Shown one piece after another: positions 1-5,975 of a stretch of 64,000 nt of DNA (position 1 is the first letter of the stretch; each line of letters starts with the position of its first letter). This stretch comes from a virus. The notes under the pieces are model-generated. The model searched no databases, was not told where the DNA came from, and was given only the letters and a program-made list of their open reading frames with translations. Position numbers and translations under genes: made by a program. The stretch lies in the IMG/VR virus record IMGVR_UViG_3300042893_000684, positions 1 to 64,000 of that record; one strand, 5' to 3'.

Positions 1-70
1 GGTGGTTAGACTTCACGCCCCCGTGTTGGTATTCATAGACGATTGCGTCTAGTGTTTTTTGAGTGAGCAT
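1..70 (-). CDS. 5' end of a leftward gene, unknown function (partial)
   Basis: Reading leftward, an ATG at position 70 follows a good ribosome site (AAAGGAG at about 78-84, 7 nt before the start). It opens a frame that stays open to the window edge (23 codons, beginning MLTQKTLDAIVYEYQHGG). The visible residues are too few to place in a family. It is divergent from everything to its right, so 71-595 is a two-way control region. A possible leftward -10 (TAGACT, complement of 127-132, preceded by TGC) lies upstream. Confidence 0.6.
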   Translation of the reverse strand, partial: MLTQKTLDAIVYEYQHGGVKSNH

Positions 71-318
71 TTGATTGCTCCTTTCTTTAGCGGATTTCTT
101 TACCGCTTGTTTTTCTTTATATATTTAGTCTAGCAGGGGGGACTGACATTTATGCCCGTTTCTCGGGCGTGTCGGTAAAAAACTTTTGTGAGTCGCATCA
201 CACTCACGCTCAAGGTCGGAAGCCTATGTGCTCACTATCGGGCAAATCGGACATTTTCTATAGTGTGTATCATACAAGTTAAAAATATATTAACATTTTC
301 TCAAATTTCAAAAAGCTA

Positions 319-348
319 TTGACTTTCGAAAATACGTAATGTTATACT
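319..348 (+). promoter_or_regulatory. Promoter TTGACT-N18-TATACT
   Basis: A near-consensus -35 (TTGACT, 319-324) is separated by 18 bp from a -10 (TATACT, 343-348). No start codon follows closely, so the transcript would have a leader of about 240 nt before the first gene at 596. The last two bases of the -10 begin a CTTGGGA repeat, which may be a regulator site. Confidence 0.6.
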
Positions 349-577
349 TGGGAAGGTTTCGGGGGTTACACTAGAGAACTCAATACACCAAGTAATTCTT
401 GGGATTGGATCTTGCAACTCTCCTCTATCTTTCCAAAAAGTTAAAATTTGGGGGGTAGGGGGGGTTTGCTAAAAAATCTAATTCCCAAGTAATCAATAAA
501 AAGAATATATAATATATATAAGCAATATGCAATAGGCAAAAAAATATTTTATTAACATTTAGTAGGATATTAAAAGC

Positions 578-590
578 AGTCGACTAGGAT
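578..590 (+). promoter_or_regulatory. AGTYRACTAGRAT element (copy 1): operator-like site merged with a -10 box
   Basis: The 13-mer AGTCGACTAGGAT ends in a TAnnnT-type -10 (TAGGAT, 585-590). The start codon at 596 follows after 5 nt, which would give a leaderless message. The first eight bases, AGTCGACT, are palindromic. Further copies lie at 947, 2958 and 5976. Confidence 0.5.
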
Positions 591-595
591 ATAAC

Positions 596-751
596 ATGTC
601 ATTAAAGGTATACATTTACGATTTAGCTATTCAGGTAGCAGTCATGGCGGAAACAGAAGAAGAAGCACAAGCAAAAATGGATCAGGGACAAGCATCACAG
701 CTATCTATGGTTAAGACTCTATCTAGCACTACAGATATTATTGTTAATTAA
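596..751 (+). CDS. Small hypothetical protein, 51 aa
   Basis: A 51-residue acidic, probably helical protein that opens MSLKVYIYDLAIQVAVMAET. It has no ribosome site, and the ATG lies 5 nt after the TAGGAT -10 box, as expected for a leaderless mRNA. The middle is rich in Glu, Ala and Gln (about residues 19-36). I do not recognise a family. It is the first gene of the small rightward accessory cluster. The coding call rests on the promoter position and clean spacing with the next gene. Confidence 0.5.
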   Translation: MSLKVYIYDLAIQVAVMAETEEEAQAKMDQGQASQLSMVKTLSSTTDIIVN

Positions 752-769
752 TTTCAAGGGTGGTATAAT
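741..769 (+). promoter_or_regulatory. Promoter TTGTTA-N17-TGGTATAAT, leaderless
   Basis: A -35-like TTGTTA (741-746), a 17-bp spacer and a perfect extended -10, TGGTATAAT (hexamer 764-769). The next ATG is at 776, 6 nt after the hexamer, so transcription should begin at the A of the start codon. The -35 overlaps the stop of the previous small gene. Confidence 0.7.
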
Positions 770-775
770 AAAGAT

Positions 776-943
776 ATGACAAACAACGTTATTGGAACTA
801 ATTTAGGCGACTGTCCTATTTGCGAAGAAAGCAGATGGGGAGTTAAATTAAACTCAGATGGAGTTGCTGCACCTTTTTGCATCGAATGTTCTGGAGACTA
901 TGCTGCAAAGCTAGCCTGGGAACAATCTGTAAACAATATTTAA
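776..943 (+). CDS. Small zinc-ribbon protein, 55 aa
   Basis: A 55-residue protein with two cysteine pairs, CPIC (residues 13-16) and CIEC (35-38), the layout of a small zinc ribbon. The rest is polar, and it ends in an Ala/Trp-containing helix. It probably binds one zinc ion and contacts protein or nucleic acid; the target is unknown. The start is fixed by the -10 box 6 nt upstream, and there is no Shine-Dalgarno sequence. Similar mini zinc proteins follow at 1668, 2857 and, on the other strand, 5115. Confidence 0.65.
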   Translation: MTNNVIGTNLGDCPICEESRWGVKLNSDGVAAPFCIECSGDYAAKLAWEQSVNNI

Positions 944-946
944 TTT

Positions 947-959
947 AGTCAACTAGGAT
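947..959 (+). promoter_or_regulatory. AGTYRACTAGRAT element (copy 2)
   Basis: AGTCAACTAGGAT, identical to copy 1 except at one base. Its TAGGAT hexamer (954-959) lies 4 nt before the ATG at 964. It is most simply read as the promoter, with an overlapping operator, for the three-gene run 964-2407. Confidence 0.5.
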
Positions 960-963
960 ATAT

Positions 964-1668
964 ATGTATTCAGTTGAGACTTATAAACTTCATCCAACCA
1001 ACACTGCAATACTTTCTCCTTTGGGTTTAAAAAGAGATTGGCAGGACGAGACTAATTACGAGCATGTTTACAAATGCTTTCCATTGACTCTTGCAAATAC
1101 AATGGGTTGGGGAATAAGTTATCCAGAAGATTTATCATTTATTTGGGACGGCAGATACACAGGATCTTCAGACTCAGTAAAAATTTTAAAAGGTCAAAAC
1201 TGGTTAACAACAACTAGAGGATATGCAACAGTAAACTTTAGAACTGGGATTAAATTTAAAACTGATCCTGATGTAAGCATGTTAGGTTATCCAGTTCCAA
1301 ATCAGTTCATTGATGGATTTCAATCTTTCACTTCACTTATATCAACTTCTTTCTTTATGGGAGAATGGCAGGTTGCTGGGAGAATAACTACTCCAAACAA
1401 GATCATTACAATTAAGGCTGGAACTCCAATCTCAGCAGTAATGCCAATATCGCTAACACATCTAAATAACTCTGAGATAATTGAAAAGCCAATTGAAAAC
1501 TTAAAAACAAAAGAAATTATGAGCAATGAGTATGCTGCACTGGTTGGAATGACAAATGTAAAAGGTGGAGTTTTGAATTTTTATAGAAATGCTACAGATA
1601 TGCATGGCAATAAAATCGGAGAGCATGAGCTTAAAGCTTTAAAGCTACATTATAGAAAAGGTAAGTAA
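964..1668 (+). CDS. DUF6065-like protein (copy 1), 234 aa
   Basis: The N-terminal part has the pattern I associate with the DUF6065 family (CFPLTLANTMGWGI, then a Trp-Asp-Gly strand). The biochemical role of that family is unknown to me. The C-terminal part carries a Pro-rich strand region in which a conserved 'PNK...I.AGTPI..V.P' motif precedes the end. A second protein of similar build is encoded at 3621. Its stop overlaps the next start (TAATG), so 964, 1668 and 1880 form one translationally coupled unit. An earlier ATG is not available in frame. The coding call is firm; the family is tentative. Confidence 0.7.
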   Translation: MYSVETYKLHPTNTAILSPLGLKRDWQDETNYEHVYKCFPLTLANTMGWGISYPEDLSFIWDGRYTGSSDSVKILKGQNWLTTTRGYATVNFRTGIKFKTDPDVSMLGYPVPNQFIDGFQSFTSLISTSFFMGEWQVAGRITTPNKIITIKAGTPISAVMPISLTHLNNSEIIEKPIENLKTKEIMSNEYAALVGMTNVKGGVLNFYRNATDMHGNKIGEHELKALKLHYRKGK

Positions 1669-1880
1669 TGTCTGTAAAACCGTGGGACTTATTCAATCCT
1701 CAAGAATCAAGAGTGTCTTTAGATGTGCTAGAAGAAAGATTACAGATATGCTCAACATGTCCACAATTTATTAAAGCTACAAAGCAATGTAAAAAGTGTG
1801 GGTGTTTTATGAACTTAAAAGCAAAATTAGAAAATGCTACTTGTCCAATAAACAAATGGCCAGAACTTGAGATCATTTAA
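1668..1880 (+). CDS. Cysteine-rich zinc protein, DUF6171-like, 70 aa
   Basis: A 70-residue protein with six cysteines: C28, C31, C41, C44, C46 and C59. The run CSTCPQF, CKKCGCFMNLKAKL and NATCP is typical of a small family often annotated DUF6171, found in phages and bacteria and likely a zinc-binding module. It overlaps the neighbours on both sides by one base (TAATG). That makes joint expression with the DUF6065-like protein and the oxygenase likely and suggests a shared pathway, which cannot be named from sequence. Confidence 0.75.
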   Translation: MSVKPWDLFNPQESRVSLDVLEERLQICSTCPQFIKATKQCKKCGCFMNLKAKLENATCPINKWPELEII

Positions 1881-2407
1881 TGAAAATAAATAAAATCCAC
1901 GATGGTATCTACGAGATAGAAGAATTTCTTACTCAACTAGAAGTAGATTCAATCCTTAAAACTTTAGATTCTGGAGAATGGCAAGGCTTAGATAGCGGAA
2001 GTCATTGGGAAAAAAGAATTAAAAAAATAAATCCACGACCAGAAGAACTTAATGACATATGCAAAAGAATTTCTAATCTTTTTTTATCCTATGGAGTAAT
2101 AAACAACATTCAAAGTATTCAAAGATTTGAAGTTGGTGGAAGTATGGGTGTTCATATAGATAAAATGCCATATAACAATGTGAGATATGGGATAGTCTGT
2201 TATTTAAACGATAACTACACAGGTGGAGAAGTGTATTATCCAGATTTAGGCATTGAGATAAAACCTAAACTAAGATCTCTTGTTATTCACAAAGGTGATA
2301 TCAGACATGGCGTAAAAGAAGTTTTGTCTGGATCAGATAGATATTTTTTAACTACTTTTGCCCAAGCGGATGATTCTAATGAGGTTGTTCTTAAAAGCTT
2401 TGAATAG
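1880..2407 (+). CDS. 2-oxoglutarate/Fe(II)-dependent oxygenase, 175 aa
   Basis: A prolyl-hydroxylase-like double-stranded beta-helix enzyme. Iron ligands are visible as H92-x-D94 (GVHID) and H143 (RHGV), with R154 placed to bind the 2-oxoglutarate carboxylate. The signature strands CYLNDNYTGGEVYYPD and KPK..SLVIHKGD are typical. Such enzymes hydroxylate protein side chains or other substrates using O2 and 2-oxoglutarate. The length matches stand-alone phage members. It is the last gene of the coupled 964-2407 unit. The substrate is unknown; the collagen-like fibres encoded further right are one possibility. Confidence 0.85.
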   Translation: MKINKIHDGIYEIEEFLTQLEVDSILKTLDSGEWQGLDSGSHWEKRIKKINPRPEELNDICKRISNLFLSYGVINNIQSIQRFEVGGSMGVHIDKMPYNNVRYGIVCYLNDNYTGGEVYYPDLGIEIKPKLRSLVIHKGDIRHGVKEVLSGSDRYFLTTFAQADDSNEVVLKSFE

Positions 2408-2524
2408 TTTTTCTGCTTTGCGTTCAAACTTGCCACCAGGACCTTCAACGTATTCGTTGCCTACAAATGTAGGGCTAAACTGTTGATGGGTAAAATGTCT
2501 TCTAGGTCCTTTTTCTGGGGTCAT
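2348..2524 (-). CDS. Small basic protein on the opposite strand, 58 aa
   Basis: An ATG at 2524 (MTPEKGPRRHFTHQQFSP) opens 58 codons running leftward over the last 60 bp of the oxygenase gene. A TATAAT box (complement of 2531-2536) lies exactly 6 nt upstream, the same spacing as the other leaderless genes here, so I chose this ATG over the one five codons earlier. The product is basic and ends in an amphipathic Lys/Arg-rich helix. No family is recognised. A tail-to-tail overlap with a rightward gene is unusual, so the call is moderate. Confidence 0.5.
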   Translation of the reverse strand: MTPEKGPRRHFTHQQFSPTFVGNEYVEGPGGKFERKAEKLFKAFKNNLIRIIRLGKSS

Positions 2525-2530
2525 AATATA

Positions 2531-2536
2531 ATTATA
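2531..2536 (-). promoter_or_regulatory. Leftward -10 box (TATAAT), leaderless
   Basis: On the minus strand GTGTATAAT is followed after 6 nt by the ATG at 2524. It is back to back with the rightward -10 at 2563-2568, so the 25 bp between them separate two divergent leaderless genes. Confidence 0.55.
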
Positions 2537-2562
2537 CACCTTATGTTATGAAAATAATGTTA

Positions 2563-2568
2563 TATAAT
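2563..2568 (+). promoter_or_regulatory. -10 box TATAAT, leaderless
   Basis: TATAAT at 2563-2568 is followed after exactly 6 nt by the ATG of the HNH gene at 2575, so the expected transcription start is the A of the start codon. A GAGG just before the ATG would not be in such a transcript. Confidence 0.65.
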
Positions 2569-2574
2569 TGAGGT

Positions 2575-2856
2575 ATGTCTCCAGAGAAGATATCGATCAA
2601 GAAACAAAAAGAAGCTCTGGCACGTTATTTAAAAGAAGTAAAAGAAAAGAACCCATGTATGGATTGCAAGGTCTGGTACCCATACTATATGATGGATTTT
2701 GATCACGTCCGTGGACAAAAACATGCAAATGTGGCGGAGCTCATTAATACGTTATCTAAGAAACGAATCGATGAAGAAATAGCCAAATGTGAAGTAGTAT
2801 GTTCTAATTGCCACAGAGCAAGAACATATATGAGAAAAATGCGGAAGGCAGGATAA
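2575..2856 (+). CDS. HNH-type zinc/nuclease-like protein, 93 aa
   Basis: The layout is that of a compact HNH/beta-beta-alpha-metal module: C28-x2-C31, then D43-H44 (DFDHVRG), then C76-x2-C79 followed by H80-R81 (CSNCHRAR). The four cysteines should bind structural zinc, while D-H and the downstream His form the metal-dependent active site. Possible jobs include nicking or cutting DNA during phage replication or packaging, or homing-type invasion; the length (93 aa) fits free-standing phage HNH proteins. The basic N-terminal helix could hold DNA. The next gene starts directly after its stop codon. Confidence 0.75.
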   Translation: MSPEKISIKKQKEALARYLKEVKEKNPCMDCKVWYPYYMMDFDHVRGQKHANVAELINTLSKKRIDEEIAKCEVVCSNCHRARTYMRKMRKAG

Positions 2857-2967
2857 ATGAGATTTTGTAGTTATTGCGATAAGGCATCATATACATCTAA
2901 ACTATTATTAGATGGATCTATGAAGTACTATTGTTTAGAACATGCTATTAATATTACAGTTGACTAG
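2857..2967 (+). CDS. 36-aa zinc-finger-like mini-protein
   Basis: The ATG abuts the stop of the HNH gene. The product begins MRFCSYCDKA and has a second pair C26...H29 (YYCLEHA), giving a CxxC...CxxH set that could bind one zinc. Its stop codon TAG is part of the AGTTGACTAGAAT element that serves the next genes. It is likely translated by coupling to the HNH gene. The function is unknown. Confidence 0.5.
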   Translation: MRFCSYCDKASYTSKLLLDGSMKYYCLEHAINITVD

Positions 2968-2981
2968 AATTATGGTATAAT
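2958..2981 (+). promoter_or_regulatory. AGTYRACTAGRAT element (copy 3) plus TGGTATAAT box
   Basis: AGTTGACTAGAAT (2958-2970) is the reverse-complement variant of the AGTCAACT core. It is followed by an extended -10, TGGTATAAT (hexamer 2976-2981). The ATG at 2988 is 6 nt downstream, giving another leaderless unit. Two -10 candidates in tandem (TAGAAT and TATAAT) could give two start sites. Confidence 0.6.
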
Positions 2982-2987
2982 AATATT

Positions 2988-3131
2988 ATGCATGATCATG
3001 AAAATATAGTATTAACCACAGGTTCAGGAATAACTGAAATGCAACTGATGTGGATTATCATGGGAGCCATGGCCATTCACCATATTTGGATGTGGTGGAA
3101 GATGAAAAAGAAAAATTGTAATTGCAAGTGA
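2988..3131 (+). CDS. Small membrane protein, 47 aa (first of four)
   Basis: MHDHEN is followed by a hydrophobic segment (about residues 19-38, with IIMGAMAIHHIWMWW) and a basic tail KMKKKNCNCK. One membrane helix with the positive tail in the cytoplasm is expected. Histidines at both membrane faces and the terminal CNC could bind metal. It starts 6 nt after a TATAAT box and overlaps the next frame by four bases (GTGA). I do not recognise a family. Candidate roles are a holin-like or superinfection-exclusion peptide. Confidence 0.55.
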   Translation: MHDHENIVLTTGSGITEMQLMWIIMGAMAIHHIWMWWKMKKKNCNCK

Positions 3132-3205
3132 GCTTGATACAAGCAACAGTAATATTTGGACCTATATTGGTTCTATTAATAGCATTTTGGGATGATATAA
3201 AATGA
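3128..3205 (+). CDS. Tiny membrane peptide, 25 aa, GTG start
   Basis: A GTG at 3128 overlaps the previous stop (GTGA) and opens SLIQATVIFGPILVLLIAFW followed by DDIK: one hydrophobic helix with a short charged tail. The downstream stop overlaps the next ATG (ATGA). Overlaps on both sides argue for real, coupled translation rather than chance. No family is recognised. Confidence 0.45.
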   Translation: MSLIQATVIFGPILVLLIAFWDDIK

Positions 3206-3345
3206 AAAAGATCTATGCTTTAATTGCGTTAACTGCGACAGCAGTCTTCTCAGGTCTTGCTATGTCTAAATTTTTAAATTGGGCGGGACAGCAAGAAATC
3301 TTTGATTTTGACCTAAATGAAGATATAGATCATGAAGAGATATAA
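3202..3345 (+). CDS. Small secreted or membrane-anchored protein, 47 aa
   Basis: The ATG overlaps the preceding TGA. MKKIYALIALTATAVFSGLA resembles a signal peptide or N-terminal anchor, followed by a short, strongly acidic tail with FDFDLNEDIDHEE. The acidic part would face the outside of the cell or sit under the wall. It could be a lipid-free export peptide or a spanin/holin partner; nothing decides between these. Confidence 0.5.
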   Translation: MKKIYALIALTATAVFSGLAMSKFLNWAGQQEIFDFDLNEDIDHEEI

Positions 3346-3415
3346 ATTACTTATATTACTTCCATTGGTCCTAATAACTACCTATGTACTGGGTATTGTA
3401 ATACAGATTAAATAG
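3332..3415 (+). CDS. Tiny membrane peptide, 27 aa
   Basis: It overlaps the previous gene by 14 bases in another frame. MKRYKLLILLPLVLITTYVL forms one membrane helix after a basic start. It is the last of four overlapping small membrane genes (2988-3415). There is no separate ribosome site, so it probably depends on coupling. Family unknown. Confidence 0.4.
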   Translation: MKRYKLLILLPLVLITTYVLGIVIQIK

Positions 3416-3608
3416 CTCATCTTTTTTCTCCCGCCCTTTCTGGGGTCTTTGTATCGGAGATACCAAATATGACCCGTTAAGGGCTTAGAGGCCCCGTAGA
3501 GGCCTTATATGACATATTCTACAAATTACTGCACATGAGATATGGCTCTTCTTTCGACGGCGCACTTTTTTCGCACTTTTTGCACTATACAGGTCTAAAT
3601 AAATTTGC
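3416..3608. other. Intergenic region with GC-rich block and GCACTTTTT repeats
   Basis: No gene is seen. Around 3430-3515 there is a GC-rich block with TAAGG...CCTTA arms and a repeated AGAGGCC; it could form a weak stem and may end the upstream transcript. At about 3560-3586 the tetramer GCAC is repeated three times with T-runs between, close to the promoter at 3609. The repeats may be a protein-binding site; the function is unknown. Confidence 0.35.
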
Positions 3609-3614
3609 TATACT
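3609..3614 (+). promoter_or_regulatory. Extended -10 TGCTATACT, leaderless
   Basis: TATACT (3609-3614) preceded by TGC. The ATG at 3621 is exactly 6 nt downstream, and no Shine-Dalgarno sequence is present. Confidence 0.65.
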
Positions 3615-3620
3615 GTTGTA

Positions 3621-4382
3621 ATGAGTAATATTGAATTTATATCTATGATGCCAGGGCTGCAAGAGATACAGCAATGTAAGCCAAAGCCTTCAAAGCAGTT
3701 TGTGCCGCAATGGTTTAAAGATACTCCAAGTATGTTGGGCTTAAATGACATGCCGTATGGCCCAGGATCTGCTCAAGTTGGTACTATTAGCTTTCCTTCC
3801 GCATCTACTGTAAAAATTTGTCCTGCCTTCCCAGACTTCTTTTCTCAAGGCTATGTTCTTCCAATGTGGTGCGATACAGAACTTGCCTTTAATGACGAAA
3901 CACAGGAATTTTTTTGGAAGACCTCTAACGATGCATTTTCTTGGAGTATTCACACTAACAATCAGTTTTTAAAATGGGCAGATGCATCCCTGCATGGAGA
4001 CAAGGCAAAGTTTGTTTTTAAAGCCGAATGCCCTTGGAGAATAATTACTCCTAAAGGCTGGTCTGTTTTACAGCTTCCAATGTTTTATCATTATAATAAA
4101 AACTTTTCAGTTCTTCCTGGCATTATTGATACTGATATCCATCATGAAATTAATCAACAAGTTTTGTATCATGGTGGCACAGATAAAATTACAATTAGTC
4201 GAGGAGACCCTTTTGTCCATTATATTCCTTTTGAAAGAAAGTCAAAGCTAGGACTTGAGATTAGAGAATTGACTGACATAGACAGAAAACGTTTTCAGAA
4301 AAACGAAATGAATATAGCGTCAAAGTTTGTTCCAAATGGCTTGTATAGGCTATTACAAAGAGAACGAGATAAAAAGAAATAA
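3621..4382 (+). CDS. DUF6065-like protein (copy 2), 253 aa
   Basis: It shares its overall build with the protein at 964: an N-terminal strand region, then a core with ITPKGWSVLQLP, FSVLPGIIDTD, a late Gly-x-Pro (RGDPFVHYIPFER) and a helical basic tail. Sequence identity between the two is low, so they are distant paralogues at best. The family occurs in phages next to 2OG-oxygenases, but no activity is known to me. It has its own leaderless promoter and is followed 11 bp later by a bidirectional terminator, so it is monocistronic. Confidence 0.65.
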   Translation: MSNIEFISMMPGLQEIQQCKPKPSKQFVPQWFKDTPSMLGLNDMPYGPGSAQVGTISFPSASTVKICPAFPDFFSQGYVLPMWCDTELAFNDETQEFFWKTSNDAFSWSIHTNNQFLKWADASLHGDKAKFVFKAECPWRIITPKGWSVLQLPMFYHYNKNFSVLPGIIDTDIHHEINQQVLYHGGTDKITISRGDPFVHYIPFERKSKLGLEIRELTDIDRKRFQKNEMNIASKFVPNGLYRLLQRERDKKK

Positions 4383-4393
4383 AAAGAAAAAAT

Positions 4394-4424
4394 CCCATTC
4401 AGAGGCGGATCCGAATGGGCTTTT
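4394..4424. terminator. Bidirectional intrinsic terminator
   Basis: Stem CCCATTC (4394-4400) pairs with GAATGGG (4413-4419) around a 12-nt loop. Rightward it is followed by CTTTTCT. On the other strand the stem is followed by a long T-run (ATTTTTTCTTTTT). It sits between convergent transcripts, ending the gene at 3621 and the leftward operon 5909-4489. Confidence 0.8.
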
Positions 4425-4488
4425 CTAGTATATTGCTATACATTATATAGGGAAGCATTACTGCCGTCACCTACACATCTTAATTGTA

Positions 4489-4788
4489 TTACACGTTATT
4501 TTCTAAGTCAACTGTTTTTTCAACAATTTTTTCAGCAACAGGATATTCAGTAATCCAGCCATAGGGATCCTTATTAGTTTCAGGATTATTGCCTAGATAG
4601 GTTAGGTACTCAGGCAGGTTGGTTATTTCTGCCAAAAGAACCATCAGGTCTACGCATCTAGTATGAGCTTTTTGATGAGCTGTGTGGCATTTATATTTGT
4701 CGTCTACATTAGGACAAACTTTTAATATTTCCATAAGTCGAAAAACAACCTTATGGGCAAAATCCATTTGTTCTTGACTGTAAGACAT
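4489..4788 (-). CDS. Hypothetical protein, 99 aa (leftward operon, last gene)
   Basis: A soluble, mostly helical protein (MSYSQEQMDFAHKVVFRLME). The middle carries C and H residues (KVCPNVDDKYKCHTAHQKAHTRC) that could bind a metal, though no known zinc-finger spacing fits. The start overlaps the previous stop (TAATG), so it is coupled to the 74-aa gene upstream. It precedes the terminator by about 65 bp. Family not recognised. Confidence 0.65.
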   Translation of the reverse strand: MSYSQEQMDFAHKVVFRLMEILKVCPNVDDKYKCHTAHQKAHTRCVDLMVLLAEITNLPEYLTYLGNNPETNKDPYGWITEYPVAEKIVEKTVDLENNV

Positions 4789-5012
4789 TATGCCTTTTCC
4801 CCTGGAGTAAATGCTGGTTCAGGTCCAAGCAGGTATCCCTCTTGGTGGTACTCGATCATTCTTGTTGCCTTTTCAGTATCAAAATGATTTGCAATAAGCG
4901 TCATCATGTCGTATATACGGTGGAGCATAATATAATTAACCATAGGCAAATTATCTTCAATAGTTCCAGCGTCTCTAATTATTGCTCCATCAGGTAGCTT
5001 TGATTCATCCAT
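4788..5012 (-). CDS. Hypothetical protein, 74 aa (leftward operon)
   Basis: MDESKLPDGAIIRDAGTIED, then a helical stretch with a Tyr/Met/His-rich middle (MVNYIMLHRIYDMM) and an acidic-to-polar tail. It overlaps both neighbours by one base (TAATG). It is probably a cytoplasmic helper protein co-expressed with the transglycosylase. No motif is recognised. Confidence 0.65.
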   Translation of the reverse strand: MDESKLPDGAIIRDAGTIEDNLPMVNYIMLHRIYDMMTLIANHFDTEKATRMIEYHQEGYLLGPEPAFTPGEKA

Positions 5013-5134
5013 TATTTGTCTATTCCTCCATCTGTATTAGGGAAAATTACAGGCATCTTCCATTCGTATGTGTTAAATCCAGAAGACTCGTATTGAAGCT
5101 CTTCTTCCGCCGACTCACTTTTTTTGTTGTCCAT
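5012..5134 (-). CDS. Hypothetical acidic protein, 40 aa (leftward operon)
   Basis: An ATG at 5134 opens 40 codons (MDNKKSESAEEELQYESSGF, then a Trp-Lys-Met-Pro strand) and ends in TAA overlapping the next ATG by one base. It overlaps the upstream zinc protein by 20 bp. The tight TAATG junction supports it as a real gene although it is short. No family is recognised. Confidence 0.55.
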   Translation of the reverse strand: MDNKKSESAEEELQYESSGFNTYEWKMPVIFPNTDGGIDK

Positions 5135-5342
5135 TAATAATTCTTTCTACTAAATCTACAAGATTTTTATAGTCGACAATTCCGACTGTTTTCTTGTATG
5201 AGCAAGTTAAGCAATATAAAAATATGTTTTCTTCAACATCTTGATTGGGATAGAGAGAGCCTTGATCCATTGGGCATAAAAGCTCTGGAACAAGGCCCTC
5301 TCTTGAAAGAGAAAGGTACTTAGACACATATTGTATCTTCAT
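5115..5342 (-). CDS. Small zinc-ribbon-like protein, 75 aa (leftward operon)
   Basis: It has C23 (LLCPMD) and a later CLTC pair (residues 44-47), an arrangement that may form a zinc ribbon. The C-terminal helix is acidic then basic (DLVERIINGQQKK). The start is supported by AAGGAAGG about 5 nt upstream. It follows the transglycosylase by 12 bp. The function is unknown. Confidence 0.65.
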   Translation of the reverse strand: MKIQYVSKYLSLSREGLVPELLCPMDQGSLYPNQDVEENIFLYCLTCSYKKTVGIVDYKNLVDLVERIINGQQKK

Positions 5343-5354
5343 GTACCTTCCTTT

Positions 5355-5909
5355 CTAATGTTTGAATTCCGCTAGGAACTCCTTGTGTCTTGTCCCATTT
5401 AGGGAAGACCATGATGACCAATCTGTGCCGCCTTTAGTCATGTAATACGTTATCTCTGCGTTTATTACTGGGTCAAACAATAAAATGTTTGACTTTAGAT
5501 CAAATTTTTCTTTACGATCAATGCCGAGTTCACCCAACATATTAATCTGAAAAATTCCGTAGGAACTGTCTCCAGTTTTCCTGTTACCATTGTAAGCCAT
5601 AGGTCTTGCGTTAGACTCTGCCTTAACAATAGCCCAAGCCGTTTTAAGGGCTTTTCCTTCAAAACCAACAGCTGATAGAAGTTCTTTTAGTTCTTCGTCT
5701 GTTAGCGTCTCAGAAGGCTTGTATACAGTAGTGCTGTACTTCTCTAAGGTTTCTTTCTTTAGTTGTACTGTTGATTTCACAGGTGTTTCTACCTGCAATG
5801 CTTGAGTTGCTGTTGGTCCTGGCTGAACCGTAAATAGAAATAATACTATTACTACTATGTACGACCAACTATTGGCAACTTCGCTCAAGCGTTGTTTTAC
5901 TTTCTCCAT
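5355..5909 (-). CDS. Membrane-anchored lytic transglycosylase-like endolysin, 184 aa
   Basis: A cytoplasmic basic start (MEKVKQRL) precedes one membrane helix (about residues 14-28), a Thr/Lys linker, then a goose-lysozyme/SLT-like domain. Its AWAIVKAESN motif places the catalytic Glu at E98, and SSYGIFQIN is the family's Gly-x-x-Gln strand. It should cut peptidoglycan glycan strands outside the membrane, either at lysis or during entry. I chose the ATG at 5909 because AGGAGG (complement of 5918-5923) is 8 nt upstream; the ATG at 5915 would be only 2 nt away. It is the first gene of the leftward operon. Confidence 0.8.
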   Translation of the reverse strand: MEKVKQRLSEVANSWSYIVVIVLFLFTVQPGPTATQALQVETPVKSTVQLKKETLEKYSTTVYKPSETLTDEELKELLSAVGFEGKALKTAWAIVKAESNARPMAYNGNRKTGDSSYGIFQINMLGELGIDRKEKFDLKSNILLFDPVINAEITYYMTKGGTDWSSWSSLNGTRHKEFLAEFKH

Positions 5910-5942
5910 TGGCATTTCCTCCTTTAGAGATAACGAACTCTA

Positions 5943-5972
5943 AGCATAACATTAATTGCATAACCCTGTCAA
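5943..5972 (-). promoter_or_regulatory. Leftward promoter TTGACA-N18-TATGCT
   Basis: A perfect -35 TTGACA (complement of 5967-5972), an 18-bp spacer and TATGCT (complement of 5943-5948). It drives the operon 5909-4489 with a short leader carrying AAAGGAGG. Confidence 0.7.
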
Positions 5973-5975
5973 GCC

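Larger units (their letters stand above)
71..595. other. Divergent intergenic control region
   Basis: About 525 bp with no convincing gene. It holds a two-part hairpin at 145-173 (GACA/TGTC arms around GCCCG/CGGGC), a sigma70-type rightward promoter at 319-348, a small inverted repeat CCAAG-TAATT-CTTGG at 388-402, three copies of CTTGGGA (347-353, 398-404, and inverted at 483-489), and an isolated G-rich run (G6-TA-G7, 450-464) that stands out in AT-rich surroundings. These look like control sites for the flanking transcripts. Their actual roles are unknown. Confidence 0.5.

Noticed and set aside
1320-1526. 68-codon minus frame inside the first DUF6065-like gene
   Set aside because: Entirely within a conserved-looking rightward gene and no -10 or ribosome site is present.
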